Source: an uncultured Lachnospiraceae bacterium (GTDB lineage Bacteria > Bacillota > Clostridia > Lachnospirales > Lachnospiraceae). From it: 64,000 bases of DNA. The position numbers and the translations under genes are program-made. Positions 1 to 7,021 of this stretch are shown piece after piece. The first letter of the stretch is position 1. The number at the start of each line of letters is the position of its first letter. The notes under the pieces are model-generated. The model saw only the letters and a list, made by a program, of their open reading frames with translations, did not search any database and was not told the DNA's origin. The DNA lies in contig UQDA01000002.1 of the NCBI GenBank assembly GCA_900539715.1, positions 128,639 to 192,638 of the forward strand, written 5' to 3'.

Positions 1-551
1 TGAACAACCGCACGGTAACGCCTCACGATAGAATGGACGGCAAACTGGGTGGCAAGTGCCTGATGAGCTGCATCATTTTTGCAAATGAGGACAGAACCGG
101 TCGTATCTTTATCGATACGATGGACAATGCCGGGGCGCATCACACCGTTGATGCCGGAAAGCTGCCCCCTGCATCGGAACATAACTGCATTGACAAGCGT
201 GCCGGAATAATGACCTGCCGCCGGATGCACGACCATCCCTTTGGGCTTATTAACGACTAAAACATCGCTGTCTTCATAGAGGATGTCCAGCGGGATATTT
301 TCCGGCTCGATGTCAGGTTCCTGTGCTTTTGGAAGCAGAAAGCTTAAATCGTCTCCTGCCCTGACCTGATAGCTTTGTTTTACAGGAATGCCGTTTACGG
401 ATACCCTGCCTTCTTTTATCATTTTTTGGATGAAGGAACGGGACAAAGAGTCGATGAGCGCTGCGATGCACTTATCGACTCTTTCCTCTTCCTGTTCTTC
501 CGAAATCTGAAACCTGAAAAGCTCCAGCTCGTCTGAAACGGTCTGTGTCAT
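1..551 (-). CDS. rluD: RluD/RluA-family rRNA pseudouridine synthase, C-terminus cut by window edge
   Basis: The reading frame runs from ATG at 551 off the left edge; 183 residues are visible. Residues about 20-75 form an S4 RNA-binding domain. The RluA-family motif HRIDKDTTG lies at 144-152, with D147 in the place of the catalytic Asp, preceded by the NKPKGMVVHP segment (101-110). Family members convert uridines of 23S rRNA to pseudouridine in the cytoplasm; RluD targets helix 69, but the family is broad, so the exact site is inferred. The start overlaps the lspA stop (ATGA), giving the classic lspA-rluD pair behind aroB. The protein continues beyond the window, so nothing can be said of its C-terminus. 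Confidence 0.9.
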   Translation of the reverse strand, partial: MTQTVSDELELFRFQISEEQEEERVDKCIAALIDSLSRSFIQKMIKEGRVSVNGIPVKQSYQVRAGDDLSFLLPKAQEPDIEPENIPLDILYEDSDVLVVNKPKGMVVHPAAGHYSGTLVNAVMFRCRGQLSGINGVMRPGIVHRIDKDTTGSVLICKNDAAHQALATQFAVHSIVRRYRAVV

Positions 552-1069
552 TGCTCTTTTTTCTCACTTTTCTTTAAACTCAAAAATTCAAAATCTTCTT
601 CCTTCATATGTCCGAAAAAGACGAGGAAAAGACCTGCGATACAGATAAATGTCACATAAATGTCTGCAACGTTAAAGATAGGGAAGTCTATCAGGGAAAA
701 ATAAATAAAATCCACTACATAGTCAAGCCTTACACGGTCGATAAAATTGCCCAGCGCACCCGCCGTCAAAATTCCTCCGAGGATATGCAGAAAGATATAT
801 TTTTTCTGTGCGGGCATCCTCCAAAGTGTATAGAGGCAGGCGCACAGGATAAAAACAGTCATTATCACAAAGAAAAGCTTTTGTCCCTGAAGGATTCCGA
901 ATGCCGCGCCCCTGTTTTCAAGATATTTTAATTCCAGAACGCCGGGGATGAGCATGAGGGAATCCTGACCTTTTAAATAAAGTACTGCAAGATATTTTGT
1001 AAACTGGTCGAACCCGACTAAGACTGCCGCGATGAGCAGGTCGAGAAAAAACATCTTCTTATTTTTCAT
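548..1069 (-). CDS. lspA: Signal peptidase II (prolipoprotein signal peptidase)
   Basis: The 173-residue membrane protein has four hydrophobic segments, the NRGAAFG motif (52-58) and the two catalytic aspartates of family A8: D111 in GNFIDR and D136 in FNVADIYV. It removes signal peptides from diacylglyceryl-modified prolipoproteins at the cytoplasmic membrane. A likely substrate in this window is the carboxypeptidase lipoprotein at 5641-6624. The ATG follows GAGGACTGAT. The aroB stop lies one base upstream and the rluD start overlaps the stop, so the three genes are probably one transcript. Length is normal for the family. Confidence 0.97.
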   Translation of the reverse strand: MKNKKMFFLDLLIAAVLVGFDQFTKYLAVLYLKGQDSLMLIPGVLELKYLENRGAAFGILQGQKLFFVIMTVFILCACLYTLWRMPAQKKYIFLHILGGILTAGALGNFIDRVRLDYVVDFIYFSLIDFPIFNVADIYVTFICIAGLFLVFFGHMKEEDFEFLSLKKSEKKEQ

Positions 1070-1070
1070 A

Positions 1071-2168
1071 TCAGTCCTCTTCCCGGAAATTTAATTCCTC
1101 AACAGCAGCTCTCATTTCCTCTTCTGTGACCGTATCATCTAAAAGAGCATGACCTATCTTATCCAATACAATGAAGCGGATATGCCCGTCACGCATTTTT
1201 TTATCCGACTTTGTAAAAGAAAGGATTTTATCCACATCCAGCTCATCTGCCGAGATAGGCAGATTGAAGGGAACGAACATATCCCTTATCTCATAGTACT
1301 CTTCCATGGGGATGAGTTCCTTTTTCCAGGAGATATAAGCTGCGGCAATACAGCCGAGCGCAATGCACTCTCCGTGCAGCATGGAAAATCCGGATGCTTT
1401 TTCAATCGCATGCCCGATAGTGTGTCCGAAATTCAGGAGAGCCCGGTCGCCTTTTTCCTCCGGATCTTTTTCAACGATAGCTTTCTTTATTTCACAGCTT
1501 CTTTTTATCATCTTCTGAAGCGTTTCCGGATCGCGTTCGCATATCTCATACATGTTTGAGATGAGCCATTCATAATATTTGGAATCTTTGATAAGCCCAT
1601 GCTTCATGACTTCTGCAAATCCCGAAAAATACTGGCGTCCTTCCAGTGTCTGGAGCGTGTCCGTATTTACATAGACAAGCTTGGGCATATGAAAAGCGCC
1701 GACCATATTTTTGTAAGAATCAAAATCTACGCCGGTCTTTCCACCTATACTGGAATCCACCTGCGAAAGCAGCGTCGTAGGAATCTGGATAAAGTCAATT
1801 CCGCGCAGATAAGTCGCCGCTGCAAATCCTGTCATATCGCCGACAACGCCTCCGCCCAGAGCGGCGAGAAAGTCTCCGCGGTCAAAATGGCGCTCTATCA
1901 AAAATGCGTACAGCTTCTGGATTTCCTCAAGCGTCTTATGTTCCTCTCCTGCAGGGAGCACAAATATCTCCACCAGCTTAAAACAGGAAATAAGTGCTTC
2001 TTTTACCTGCTCTGCATACAGAGGCTCTACGTTTGTATCCGTAACAATACATATCTTAGCCTCCTGATATCCTTCTTTCAACTCTTCTGTAAGCTCTGCA
2101 AAACCATTTGTCAGCAAGATATCATAACAGGGCTTTTTATTATAAGAAACCGTCAATCTTTCTTTCAT
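1071..2168 (-). CDS. aroB: 3-dehydroquinate synthase
   Basis: This 365-residue enzyme converts DAHP to 3-dehydroquinate, the second step of the shikimate pathway, using NAD+ and a divalent metal. Diagnostic segments are visible: GGGVVGD (NAD binding), PTTLLSQVDSSIGGKTG, FAEVMKHG, and the metal ligands in NFGHTIGHAIE and HGE. Length is typical. A likely promoter lies at 2190-2218. The gene leads aroB-lspA-rluD. No other shikimate gene is present in the window, so here it sits with envelope and rRNA genes rather than with aromatic biosynthesis. Confidence 0.97.
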   Translation of the reverse strand: MKERLTVSYNKKPCYDILLTNGFAELTEELKEGYQEAKICIVTDTNVEPLYAEQVKEALISCFKLVEIFVLPAGEEHKTLEEIQKLYAFLIERHFDRGDFLAALGGGVVGDMTGFAAATYLRGIDFIQIPTTLLSQVDSSIGGKTGVDFDSYKNMVGAFHMPKLVYVNTDTLQTLEGRQYFSGFAEVMKHGLIKDSKYYEWLISNMYEICERDPETLQKMIKRSCEIKKAIVEKDPEEKGDRALLNFGHTIGHAIEKASGFSMLHGECIALGCIAAAYISWKKELIPMEEYYEIRDMFVPFNLPISADELDVDKILSFTKSDKKMRDGHIRFIVLDKIGHALLDDTVTEEEMRAAVEELNFREED

Positions 2169-2189
2169 CTTTCTGTGTCCTTTCCTGGT

Positions 2190-2218
2190 ATCTTAAAAGC
2201 ATGCGCGTCACGCGCCAA
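2190..2218 (-). promoter_or_regulatory. Putative sigma-A promoter of aroB-lspA-rluD
   Basis: On the minus strand TTGGCG (-35), a 17-nt spacer and TAAGAT (-10) lie 22 nt upstream of the aroB ATG. The spacer and -35 box overlap a GC-rich mini-hairpin (GCGCG-TGA-CGCGC). The match is moderate, so a more upstream promoter with a structured leader cannot be excluded. Confidence 0.4.
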
Positions 2219-2267
2219 CGCTGCCGTCAGGCAATGATCCCTTTTGCGTAGGTGCGCATAATCTATC

Positions 2268-2306
2268 TTTCATACGATATAAAAGTTTCTTTCCTCTCGT
2301 ATGAAA
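2268..2306. repeat. 10-bp perfect inverted repeat between sepF and aroB
   Basis: TTTCATACGA (2268-2277) and TCGTATGAAA (2297-2306) are perfect complements separated by 19 nt. On the minus strand the first arm overlaps the U-tract of the sepF terminator. It could be an operator or a second hairpin; no protein assignment is possible. Confidence 0.5.
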
Positions 2307-2329
2307 AAGAACCCTGCAAAGCAGGATTC
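2304..2329 (-). terminator. Rho-independent terminator after sepF
   Basis: On the minus strand GAATCCTGC and GCAGGGTTC form a 9-bp stem (one G-U wobble) around a TTT loop, followed directly by TTTTT. It lies 29 nt past the sepF stop and ends the HlyD-like/yggS/sepF transcript. Confidence 0.85.
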
Positions 2330-2357
2330 TTCTGCATTATCTGAAGCATTTTGCCTA

Positions 2358-2864
2358 TCAAACCTCTTTTACGTCAAGGGAACCGGAAAGTATCTCCTGA
2401 AAATCTCCGGAAATATCCACGCTTGCAGGTGTGATGATAAAAATAAAATGAGATATCTTCTGGAGGCTGCCGCTGATGGCATAGCAAGAACCGGAGGCAA
2501 AATCGATAATACGCTGGGCAACATCGACATCAATGCCTTCCATATTCAGCACGACAGTGCGGTTTGCCAACAGGGTCTCCGTAATCTCTCTGGCATCCTC
2601 CACCGTAGTGGGCTTAATCACACATACCTCCATCCCGGCACCGGATCTGGTGCGCGGAGTTGCATGCATCGGCGTTACCTTTGCAGCAGATTTTTTCACC
2701 GGACGAGGATCGTCATCATAGGAGTCGGCCTTCTGGATGCTCTTTATCTTGGATTTCTTTTCTACAGGCTGTTCTTCCTCATCGTAATAATCATCATAAT
2801 CGTATCCGTCATCTTCATCATCGTTGAGTTTCATGTAGCCTAAAAATCTGTCCATTACTCCCAT
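2358..2864 (-). CDS. sepF: Cell division protein SepF
   Basis: The 168-residue protein has an N-terminal amphipathic segment (membrane-targeting, about 1-13), an acidic Asp/Glu/Tyr-rich linker (14-65) and the C-terminal SepF domain (about 78-160). That domain contains the core VIKPTTVEDAREITETLL and the FASGSCYAISGSLQKI region. SepF anchors and bundles FtsZ at the membrane of Gram-positive cells. It is the last gene before a strong terminator and follows a YggS/PLPBP gene, as in many Firmicutes. SD GGAGA lies 12 nt before ATG. Length and domain order are normal. Confidence 0.95.
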   Translation of the reverse strand: MGVMDRFLGYMKLNDDEDDGYDYDDYYDEEEQPVEKKSKIKSIQKADSYDDDPRPVKKSAAKVTPMHATPRTRSGAGMEVCVIKPTTVEDAREITETLLANRTVVLNMEGIDVDVAQRIIDFASGSCYAISGSLQKISHFIFIITPASVDISGDFQEILSGSLDVKEV

Positions 2865-2881
2865 GGTTTCAAAAATCTCCT

Positions 2882-3580
2882 TTATTCCAGATCAGCCAGT
2901 CGGCGCATACCGAAGATTCCTGTGCCGACGCGAACGCAGGTGGAACCTTCTTCAACGGCTGTCATATAATCGTTTGTCATACCCATGGACAAAATGTCCA
3001 TAGAAACATTATCAATGTTTTTCTGTGCGATGTCAACAGATAATTGCTTCATCCGCTGAAAATATTTTCTGTTTTCTTCAGGGTCAGATGAGTTTGGTGC
3101 GACCGTCATAAGACCCTTGACAAATATGCCGGGAAGCGCAGCTATCTGCCCGATAAGACAGGGGGCTGCTTCAAAGGTGACACCGAACTTACTTTCCTCT
3201 CCGGCGCAGTTAATCTCTATCAAAATGTCGGTGGAAACACCCTGTTTTACGGATTGCCTGCTTATTTCCTCTGCCAGCCGCAGCGAATCCACGCTGTGGA
3301 TAAGAACAGTCTTTCCTATCAGGTATTTTACCTTATTGCGCTGCAGGTGCCCTATCATATGCCAGCGGATGTCCTTCGGGAGCTGATCGTATTTATCGCA
3401 CAACTCCTGTACTTTATTTTCACCGAAATCCCGGACTCCGGCATCGTATGCCTCCTGAAGCTCGGATACCGGCTTCGTCTTGCTGACTGCGACCAAAAGA
3501 ACGCTGTCCACGCTGTGGCCGGATGCCTTCAGAGCCTGAACGATGTTATGCTGCACGTTTGTCAGATTGCTGCGGATCAT
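2882..3580 (-). CDS. YggS/PLPBP-family pyridoxal-phosphate homeostasis protein
   Basis: A 232-residue single-domain PLP-binding protein with the fold-type III barrel. The PLP lysine is in LLVAVSKTKPV, followed by FGENKVQEL, IGHLQRNK, SVDS and the C-terminal SMGMTNDY (phosphate-binding). The family buffers PLP and affects amino-acid balance; no catalytic activity is established. I place the start at 3580 because AGGAGG lies 5 nt before it and MIRSNLTNV matches the family's N-terminus; the in-frame ATG at 3601 would overlap the gene upstream. It lies between the HlyD-like gene and sepF, the usual ylmE-like position beside division genes. Confidence 0.93.
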   Translation of the reverse strand: MIRSNLTNVQHNIVQALKASGHSVDSVLLVAVSKTKPVSELQEAYDAGVRDFGENKVQELCDKYDQLPKDIRWHMIGHLQRNKVKYLIGKTVLIHSVDSLRLAEEISRQSVKQGVSTDILIEINCAGEESKFGVTFEAAPCLIGQIAALPGIFVKGLMTVAPNSSDPEENRKYFQRMKQLSVDIAQKNIDNVSMDILSMGMTNDYMTAVEEGSTCVRVGTGIFGMRRLADLE

Positions 3581-3597
3581 GGTTTCCTCCTGAAATG

Positions 3598-5004
3598 TCA
3601 TTGGTTGATGAGCTGGTCCGCATCCACAGTAGAAGCGTCCAGGACAATATAATCGTAAGGGCTTAAGCCATAAGTCGTATTGGGCTTGATAATGGCATAT
3701 TCCTCGTTCTGCTGAAGCACCTGTATCTCTTTGAAATCTGCATATCCCTTATTAATATTATATACGCCTGTCAGACTGGCACTTTGCGAAACAGTAACCG
3801 TTTCATTAGAATCAGGCATGATAAGATGGTCACCGACTCTTAGAGAGGAATCATCCAGATAATAATATTCTTCCGTTTCCTGATATATCTGCGTTGCCAC
3901 AAATTCCGTCGTAAGCCCGCCTTCCTCTCCGGTAGTCTCCCTGAGAACACCCGTTGCGCCGGAATTGCCCCCTTTTGTTACATAATCTTTCGGGATGAGG
4001 AAAAATTCTTTTGTAGTTATCGCAGAAACCGGAACTTTTAAGCCGTTTTCCGCATTGGCTATCAGCTCTATCTCCAAAAAGCGATCCGCTGCAAAGGTCA
4101 CCATGGAATTGTTGAACTTCAGCTCTACGAGCACGTTCCCATCTCCGCCCGAGTCGATAACGTTGACCTGTGCCCATGATTCATAGCGGTTTTTCAGGAA
4201 ACGGACCTTTAAATATTGCTCTTCCTCCAATCTTGCAGCTGTAGAACGATCCGTCTGAATGACAACAGACCAGTCTTCATCCGTACAGAGCCGGTAGAGA
4301 GGATCGGAAGCAGCGGCAAGCTCGCTGCTGATAAGCTGGCTCTTTTCATATTTTGATTCATCAAAATCCGCATCCGTCAGATCTGAAGCCTTTTTGGATT
4401 CAAAGCCGTCTATAGAGTAGGTGATAATACCGGATACCGGAGAATGACAGAGGGTAACCGGCTGACTGCCTGCAGCAGCGTTAATATCTCCGAGGCTATT
4501 GAGCACATTGATATTGGCGAGCTTTAAGACAGTTCCCTCCAGCTCATATTTGAAGTTATACACGCTGTCAAAGCGATGTTCGTCAAAGCCTGCACAGAAG
4601 CTAGAGACAGACGTCCTCAGCTCTCTGATATCGCCTTCTGAGAGTGAAACGTTATCGGCATTCTGTTCATCCAGAACCTCCCTGAGCTGTCCGCTCTGAT
4701 CCACTGTGCATACGAGCTGCCCGCTTCCGACCCGCTCCCCTTCCCGGGCGTAATAATTGATATAGCCGGCGCTGCTGCTCGTAACGATCGTTTCATTCCG
4801 CATGGCGATTCCTGTAAAAACATTATCTTCCGAAAGGACGCCTTCCTGCACACGGTAAGACACTACCTTTTCATCACGAAATAGATACATGACCACACAG
4901 ATGATGATATATAGAAATATCGCACCGAAAATGACCATTCCCAGATTGATATTCAAAGGCTTGCGGTACTGCCTGATATTTCCGCCATGTTGTCTTGATG
5001 CCAA
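3598..5004 (-). CDS. HlyD-like membrane-anchored protein of unknown role, next to yggS-sepF
   Basis: The 468-residue protein has a short basic cytoplasmic N-terminus, one transmembrane helix (about residues 20-42) and a large external part. The segment after the helix (SAGYINYYAREGERVGSGQL) resembles the barrel-sandwich (biotinyl-lipoyl-like) domain of HlyD/RND adaptors, and a second beta domain follows. No ABC transporter or outer-membrane partner is near. The start is TTG at 5004: GGAGGAG lies 7 nt upstream. An in-frame ATG at 5061 would lie inside a terminator hairpin. The stop is followed by yggS. A division or envelope role is inferred only from its neighbour sepF. Confidence 0.75.
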   Translation of the reverse strand: MASRQHGGNIRQYRKPLNINLGMVIFGAIFLYIIICVVMYLFRDEKVVSYRVQEGVLSEDNVFTGIAMRNETIVTSSSAGYINYYAREGERVGSGQLVCTVDQSGQLREVLDEQNADNVSLSEGDIRELRTSVSSFCAGFDEHRFDSVYNFKYELEGTVLKLANINVLNSLGDINAAAGSQPVTLCHSPVSGIITYSIDGFESKKASDLTDADFDESKYEKSQLISSELAAASDPLYRLCTDEDWSVVIQTDRSTAARLEEEQYLKVRFLKNRYESWAQVNVIDSGGDGNVLVELKFNNSMVTFAADRFLEIELIANAENGLKVPVSAITTKEFFLIPKDYVTKGGNSGATGVLRETTGEEGGLTTEFVATQIYQETEEYYYLDDSSLRVGDHLIMPDSNETVTVSQSASLTGVYNINKGYADFKEIQVLQQNEEYAIIKPNTTYGLSPYDYIVLDASTVDADQLINQ

Positions 5005-5040
5005 AAAAATCTCCTCCGGTATTAACGGGTTAAAAGTCCT

Positions 5041-5078
5041 GCTAAAAATAAGCCCCGGCACAAATTTCTCCGGGGCTT
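5041..5078 (-). terminator. Rho-independent terminator between the P-loop gene and the HlyD-like gene
   Basis: AGCCCCGG and CCGGGGCT pair perfectly (8-9 bp, 5050-5058 with 5070-5078). On the minus strand TTATTTTTAG follows. It lies 24 nt after the stop of the P-loop gene and only about 37 nt before the TTG start of the next gene, leaving no clear room for a new promoter. Confidence 0.85.
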
Positions 5079-5102
5079 TTCTGGTGCATATCGAATACGT
5101 TC

Positions 5103-5522
5103 TTAGATGGATACAATGATTTTGGATCTCAGTTCCTCAGCTAAATCCGATTCATTCTGGGATACACTGAGTACGAAATCAACACCAAATTTTTCGCTCA
5201 TCTGTTCCAGCTTTGCCACAACAGGCACTATGTTCTGGCCTTCCAGATTAGCAATCTTTAAGAAGCTGTCAAAATACATCTGCTCAAGGTCATGGTCCTG
5301 AGAGATGATACCGCTCACGAATCCTAAAAAGGCATCGCTGGAATCTACCATGTAATCAGGAACAACGATAAGTCTTATCTTGTTGTTGAGCTCATACATA
5401 TGCTTTGGATTCTTATCCAGATAGACGATGCTTCCGTGAGCGTCCTTTACCTCCGTGTTCACTTTGTCGAGCAAAAATTTTGTTTTGCCTTCCCCTTTTT
5501 CACCTACGATTAATTGAACCAT
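5103..5522 (-). CDS. Small P-loop ATP-binding protein (often labelled PilT-like), unknown function
   Basis: A 139-residue soluble protein starting MVQLIVGEKGEGKT: residues 7-14 (GEKGEGKT) are a Walker A loop. A Walker-B-like hydrophobic strand with Asp (SIVYLDKN) follows. No membrane segment, secretion signal or pilus-type domain is visible, so the PilT label common for such proteins is not supported here. The start at 5522 has SD GGAGGGATTACA. It has its own promoter (5580-5608) and terminator (5041-5078), so it is probably expressed alone, upstream of the HlyD-like/sepF group. Confidence 0.7.
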   Translation of the reverse strand: MVQLIVGEKGEGKTKFLLDKVNTEVKDAHGSIVYLDKNPKHMYELNNKIRLIVVPDYMVDSSDAFLGFVSGIISQDHDLEQMYFDSFLKIANLEGQNIVPVVAKLEQMSEKFGVDFVLSVSQNESDLAEELRSKIIVSI

Positions 5523-5560
5523 TGTAATCCCTCCTAAAGTATATTCATTCCTTGTGCGGA

Positions 5561-5578
5561 CACATATAGGATATGTCT
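5561..5578. repeat. Imperfect inverted repeat at the start of the P-loop transcript
   Basis: On the minus strand GACATAT-CCT-ATATGTGTC follows the -10 box directly, covering about +1 to +20. It could act as an operator or a 5' hairpin. Short and imperfect, so weak evidence. Confidence 0.3.
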
Positions 5579-5579
5579 T

Positions 5580-5608
5580 ATTATAGTGGATTTCGGTCAA
5601 AAAAACAA
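5580..5608 (-). promoter_or_regulatory. Sigma-A promoter of the small P-loop gene
   Basis: On the minus strand TTGTTT, 17 nt, then a perfect TATAAT, 57 nt upstream of the ATG at 5522. The spacing is ideal and the -10 is consensus. Confidence 0.65.
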
Positions 5609-5640
5609 CCCTCTTTTCAGCACAGTACCGGGATAAAACA

Positions 5641-6624
5641 TCACGTTCCCGCTTCTTCCAAAAGGTCGCTCATCTCCGTGTACATGATGCCGCGCTCCTT
5701 GGAACGCAGTATCACAGCGATATAGGGATTGCCGGAAGTATCCTTTGCCAAAAGCACAAGACAGTTTCCCGCCGCATTGGTCGTACCCGTCTTGCCTCCT
5801 ATTACCGTGACGGTCTCCGGTGCGCTATAATTGCCAGCCAGATACTGGTTTGTAGTCGTAAACGAAAGCTGCTTTTCCTTGCCGTTTTTGTCCACATAAA
5901 CGCTGTCATAACTGGTCATTCGGATAATATCGCCCACATCGCCATATTTGAGCGCCTCATTGAATATCAGATACATATCATAGGCGGTCACATAATGGTT
6001 ATCCGCCGTGAGACCGTGCGGATTCACAAAATGGCTGTTTGTAGCCCCTATCTCCTGAGCTTCTTTATTCATCATTTCTGCAAAGCCTTCGACTGAACCG
6101 CCGATATGCTCCGCAATGGCGATAGCGGCGTCATTGGCAGACTTTATCAAAAGCGCGTGCATTGCCTGATTGAGCGTCAGGCGATCGCCCTCCTGAATCC
6201 CGCAGGTAACCGCGCCGCTTTCCAGCTGCGTGGCGTTTTTGCTCACGGTGATCATATCATCGGGGTTGCCGTATTTGAGAGCCACTACGGCAGTCATAAG
6301 CTTTGTCAGACTTGCGGGAGCAAGCCTTTCGTGGATATTTTTTGCATATAAAACAGTATTATTATTCAGATCAAACAGACCGGCTGCCGTTGCCTCCGAC
6401 ATATCCACTACAGAATCATCCACATTGACATCGCCATCCACTACACAGAGCGAAGCAGCAAAAGGTTCTGCCGTTCTAAAACCGCTTTCTCCGATCACCC
6501 GGAAGCTGGATACCCTGTAATCCGGGTCATAGGAGAAGGCTACGGTATCATCAGAACAGCCGGAAGCGCTCACACAGACTGCAACGGCTGCGAAAAGCGC
6601 CACAAATTTATTTGTACATTTCAC
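5641..6624 (-). CDS. D-alanyl-D-alanine carboxypeptidase, lipoprotein (peptidase S11)
   Basis: The 327-residue protein has a lipoprotein signal: hydrophobic stretch 7-20 then SASGC, with C23 as the lipidated Cys. The low-molecular-weight PBP motifs are present: SLTK (105-108, nucleophile S105), SAN (162-164) and KTG (278-280). It trims the terminal D-Ala of peptidoglycan stem peptides outside the membrane. It ends soon after the KTG box, so it lacks the C-terminal amphipathic anchor domain of PBP5/DacA; the lipid anchor replaces it. The start overlaps mgsA by 17 nt, making it the last gene of the mre-min-rodA cluster. Confidence 0.93.
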   Translation of the reverse strand: MKCTNKFVALFAAVAVCVSASGCSDDTVAFSYDPDYRVSSFRVIGESGFRTAEPFAASLCVVDGDVNVDDSVVDMSEATAAGLFDLNNNTVLYAKNIHERLAPASLTKLMTAVVALKYGNPDDMITVSKNATQLESGAVTCGIQEGDRLTLNQAMHALLIKSANDAAIAIAEHIGGSVEGFAEMMNKEAQEIGATNSHFVNPHGLTADNHYVTAYDMYLIFNEALKYGDVGDIIRMTSYDSVYVDKNGKEKQLSFTTTNQYLAGNYSAPETVTVIGGKTGTTNAAGNCLVLLAKDTSGNPYIAVILRSKERGIMYTEMSDLLEEAGT

Positions 6625-7003
6625 GCCACTCTAAATCTCCCCTGTCTAAGGACTTGATCAAAAGCTCCGCCGTTGCAAGATTAGTTGCCAGCGGAATATT
6701 ATGCATATCACACAGACGAACAACTGTGTTGACATCCGGCTCATGGCTTTTAGGCATCAAAGGGTCACGCAGGAAAATGACCAAATCCATCTCATTGTGC
6801 TCAATCTGGGCGCTCATCTGCTGTTCTCCTCCCAAATGACCCGCCAGATATTTATGAATGTTCAGATTCGTAACCTCTTCTATCAGACGTCCTGTCGTAC
6901 CGGTGGCATAAAGACTGTTTTTACTTAAAATGCCTCTGTAGGCGATGCAGAAATTCTGCATGAGTTTTTTCTTCGCATCATGTGCGATCAACGCGATATT
7001 CAT
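6608..7003 (-). CDS. mgsA: Methylglyoxal synthase
   Basis: The 131-residue protein matches the methylglyoxal synthase family along its length: N-terminal IALIAHDAKK, YATGTTG (phosphate binding), AGHLGGEQQ, IFLRDPL (catalytic Asp region) and NIPLATNLATAE. It turns dihydroxyacetone phosphate into methylglyoxal and phosphate, a bypass used when sugar phosphates accumulate. It lies 18 nt after rodA and overlaps the carboxypeptidase gene, so it is carried in the cell-shape operon; why is unknown. SD AGAAGG precedes ATG. Confidence 0.95.
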   Translation of the reverse strand: MNIALIAHDAKKKLMQNFCIAYRGILSKNSLYATGTTGRLIEEVTNLNIHKYLAGHLGGEQQMSAQIEHNEMDLVIFLRDPLMPKSHEPDVNTVVRLCDMHNIPLATNLATAELLIKSLDRGDLEWREMYK

Positions 7004-7021
7004 AATACCTTCTCTCCCATA

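Noticed and set aside
5005..5061. Upstream ATG start for the HlyD-like gene
   Set aside because: It would lie within the terminator hairpin of the preceding gene; TTG at 5004 has a perfect ribosome site.
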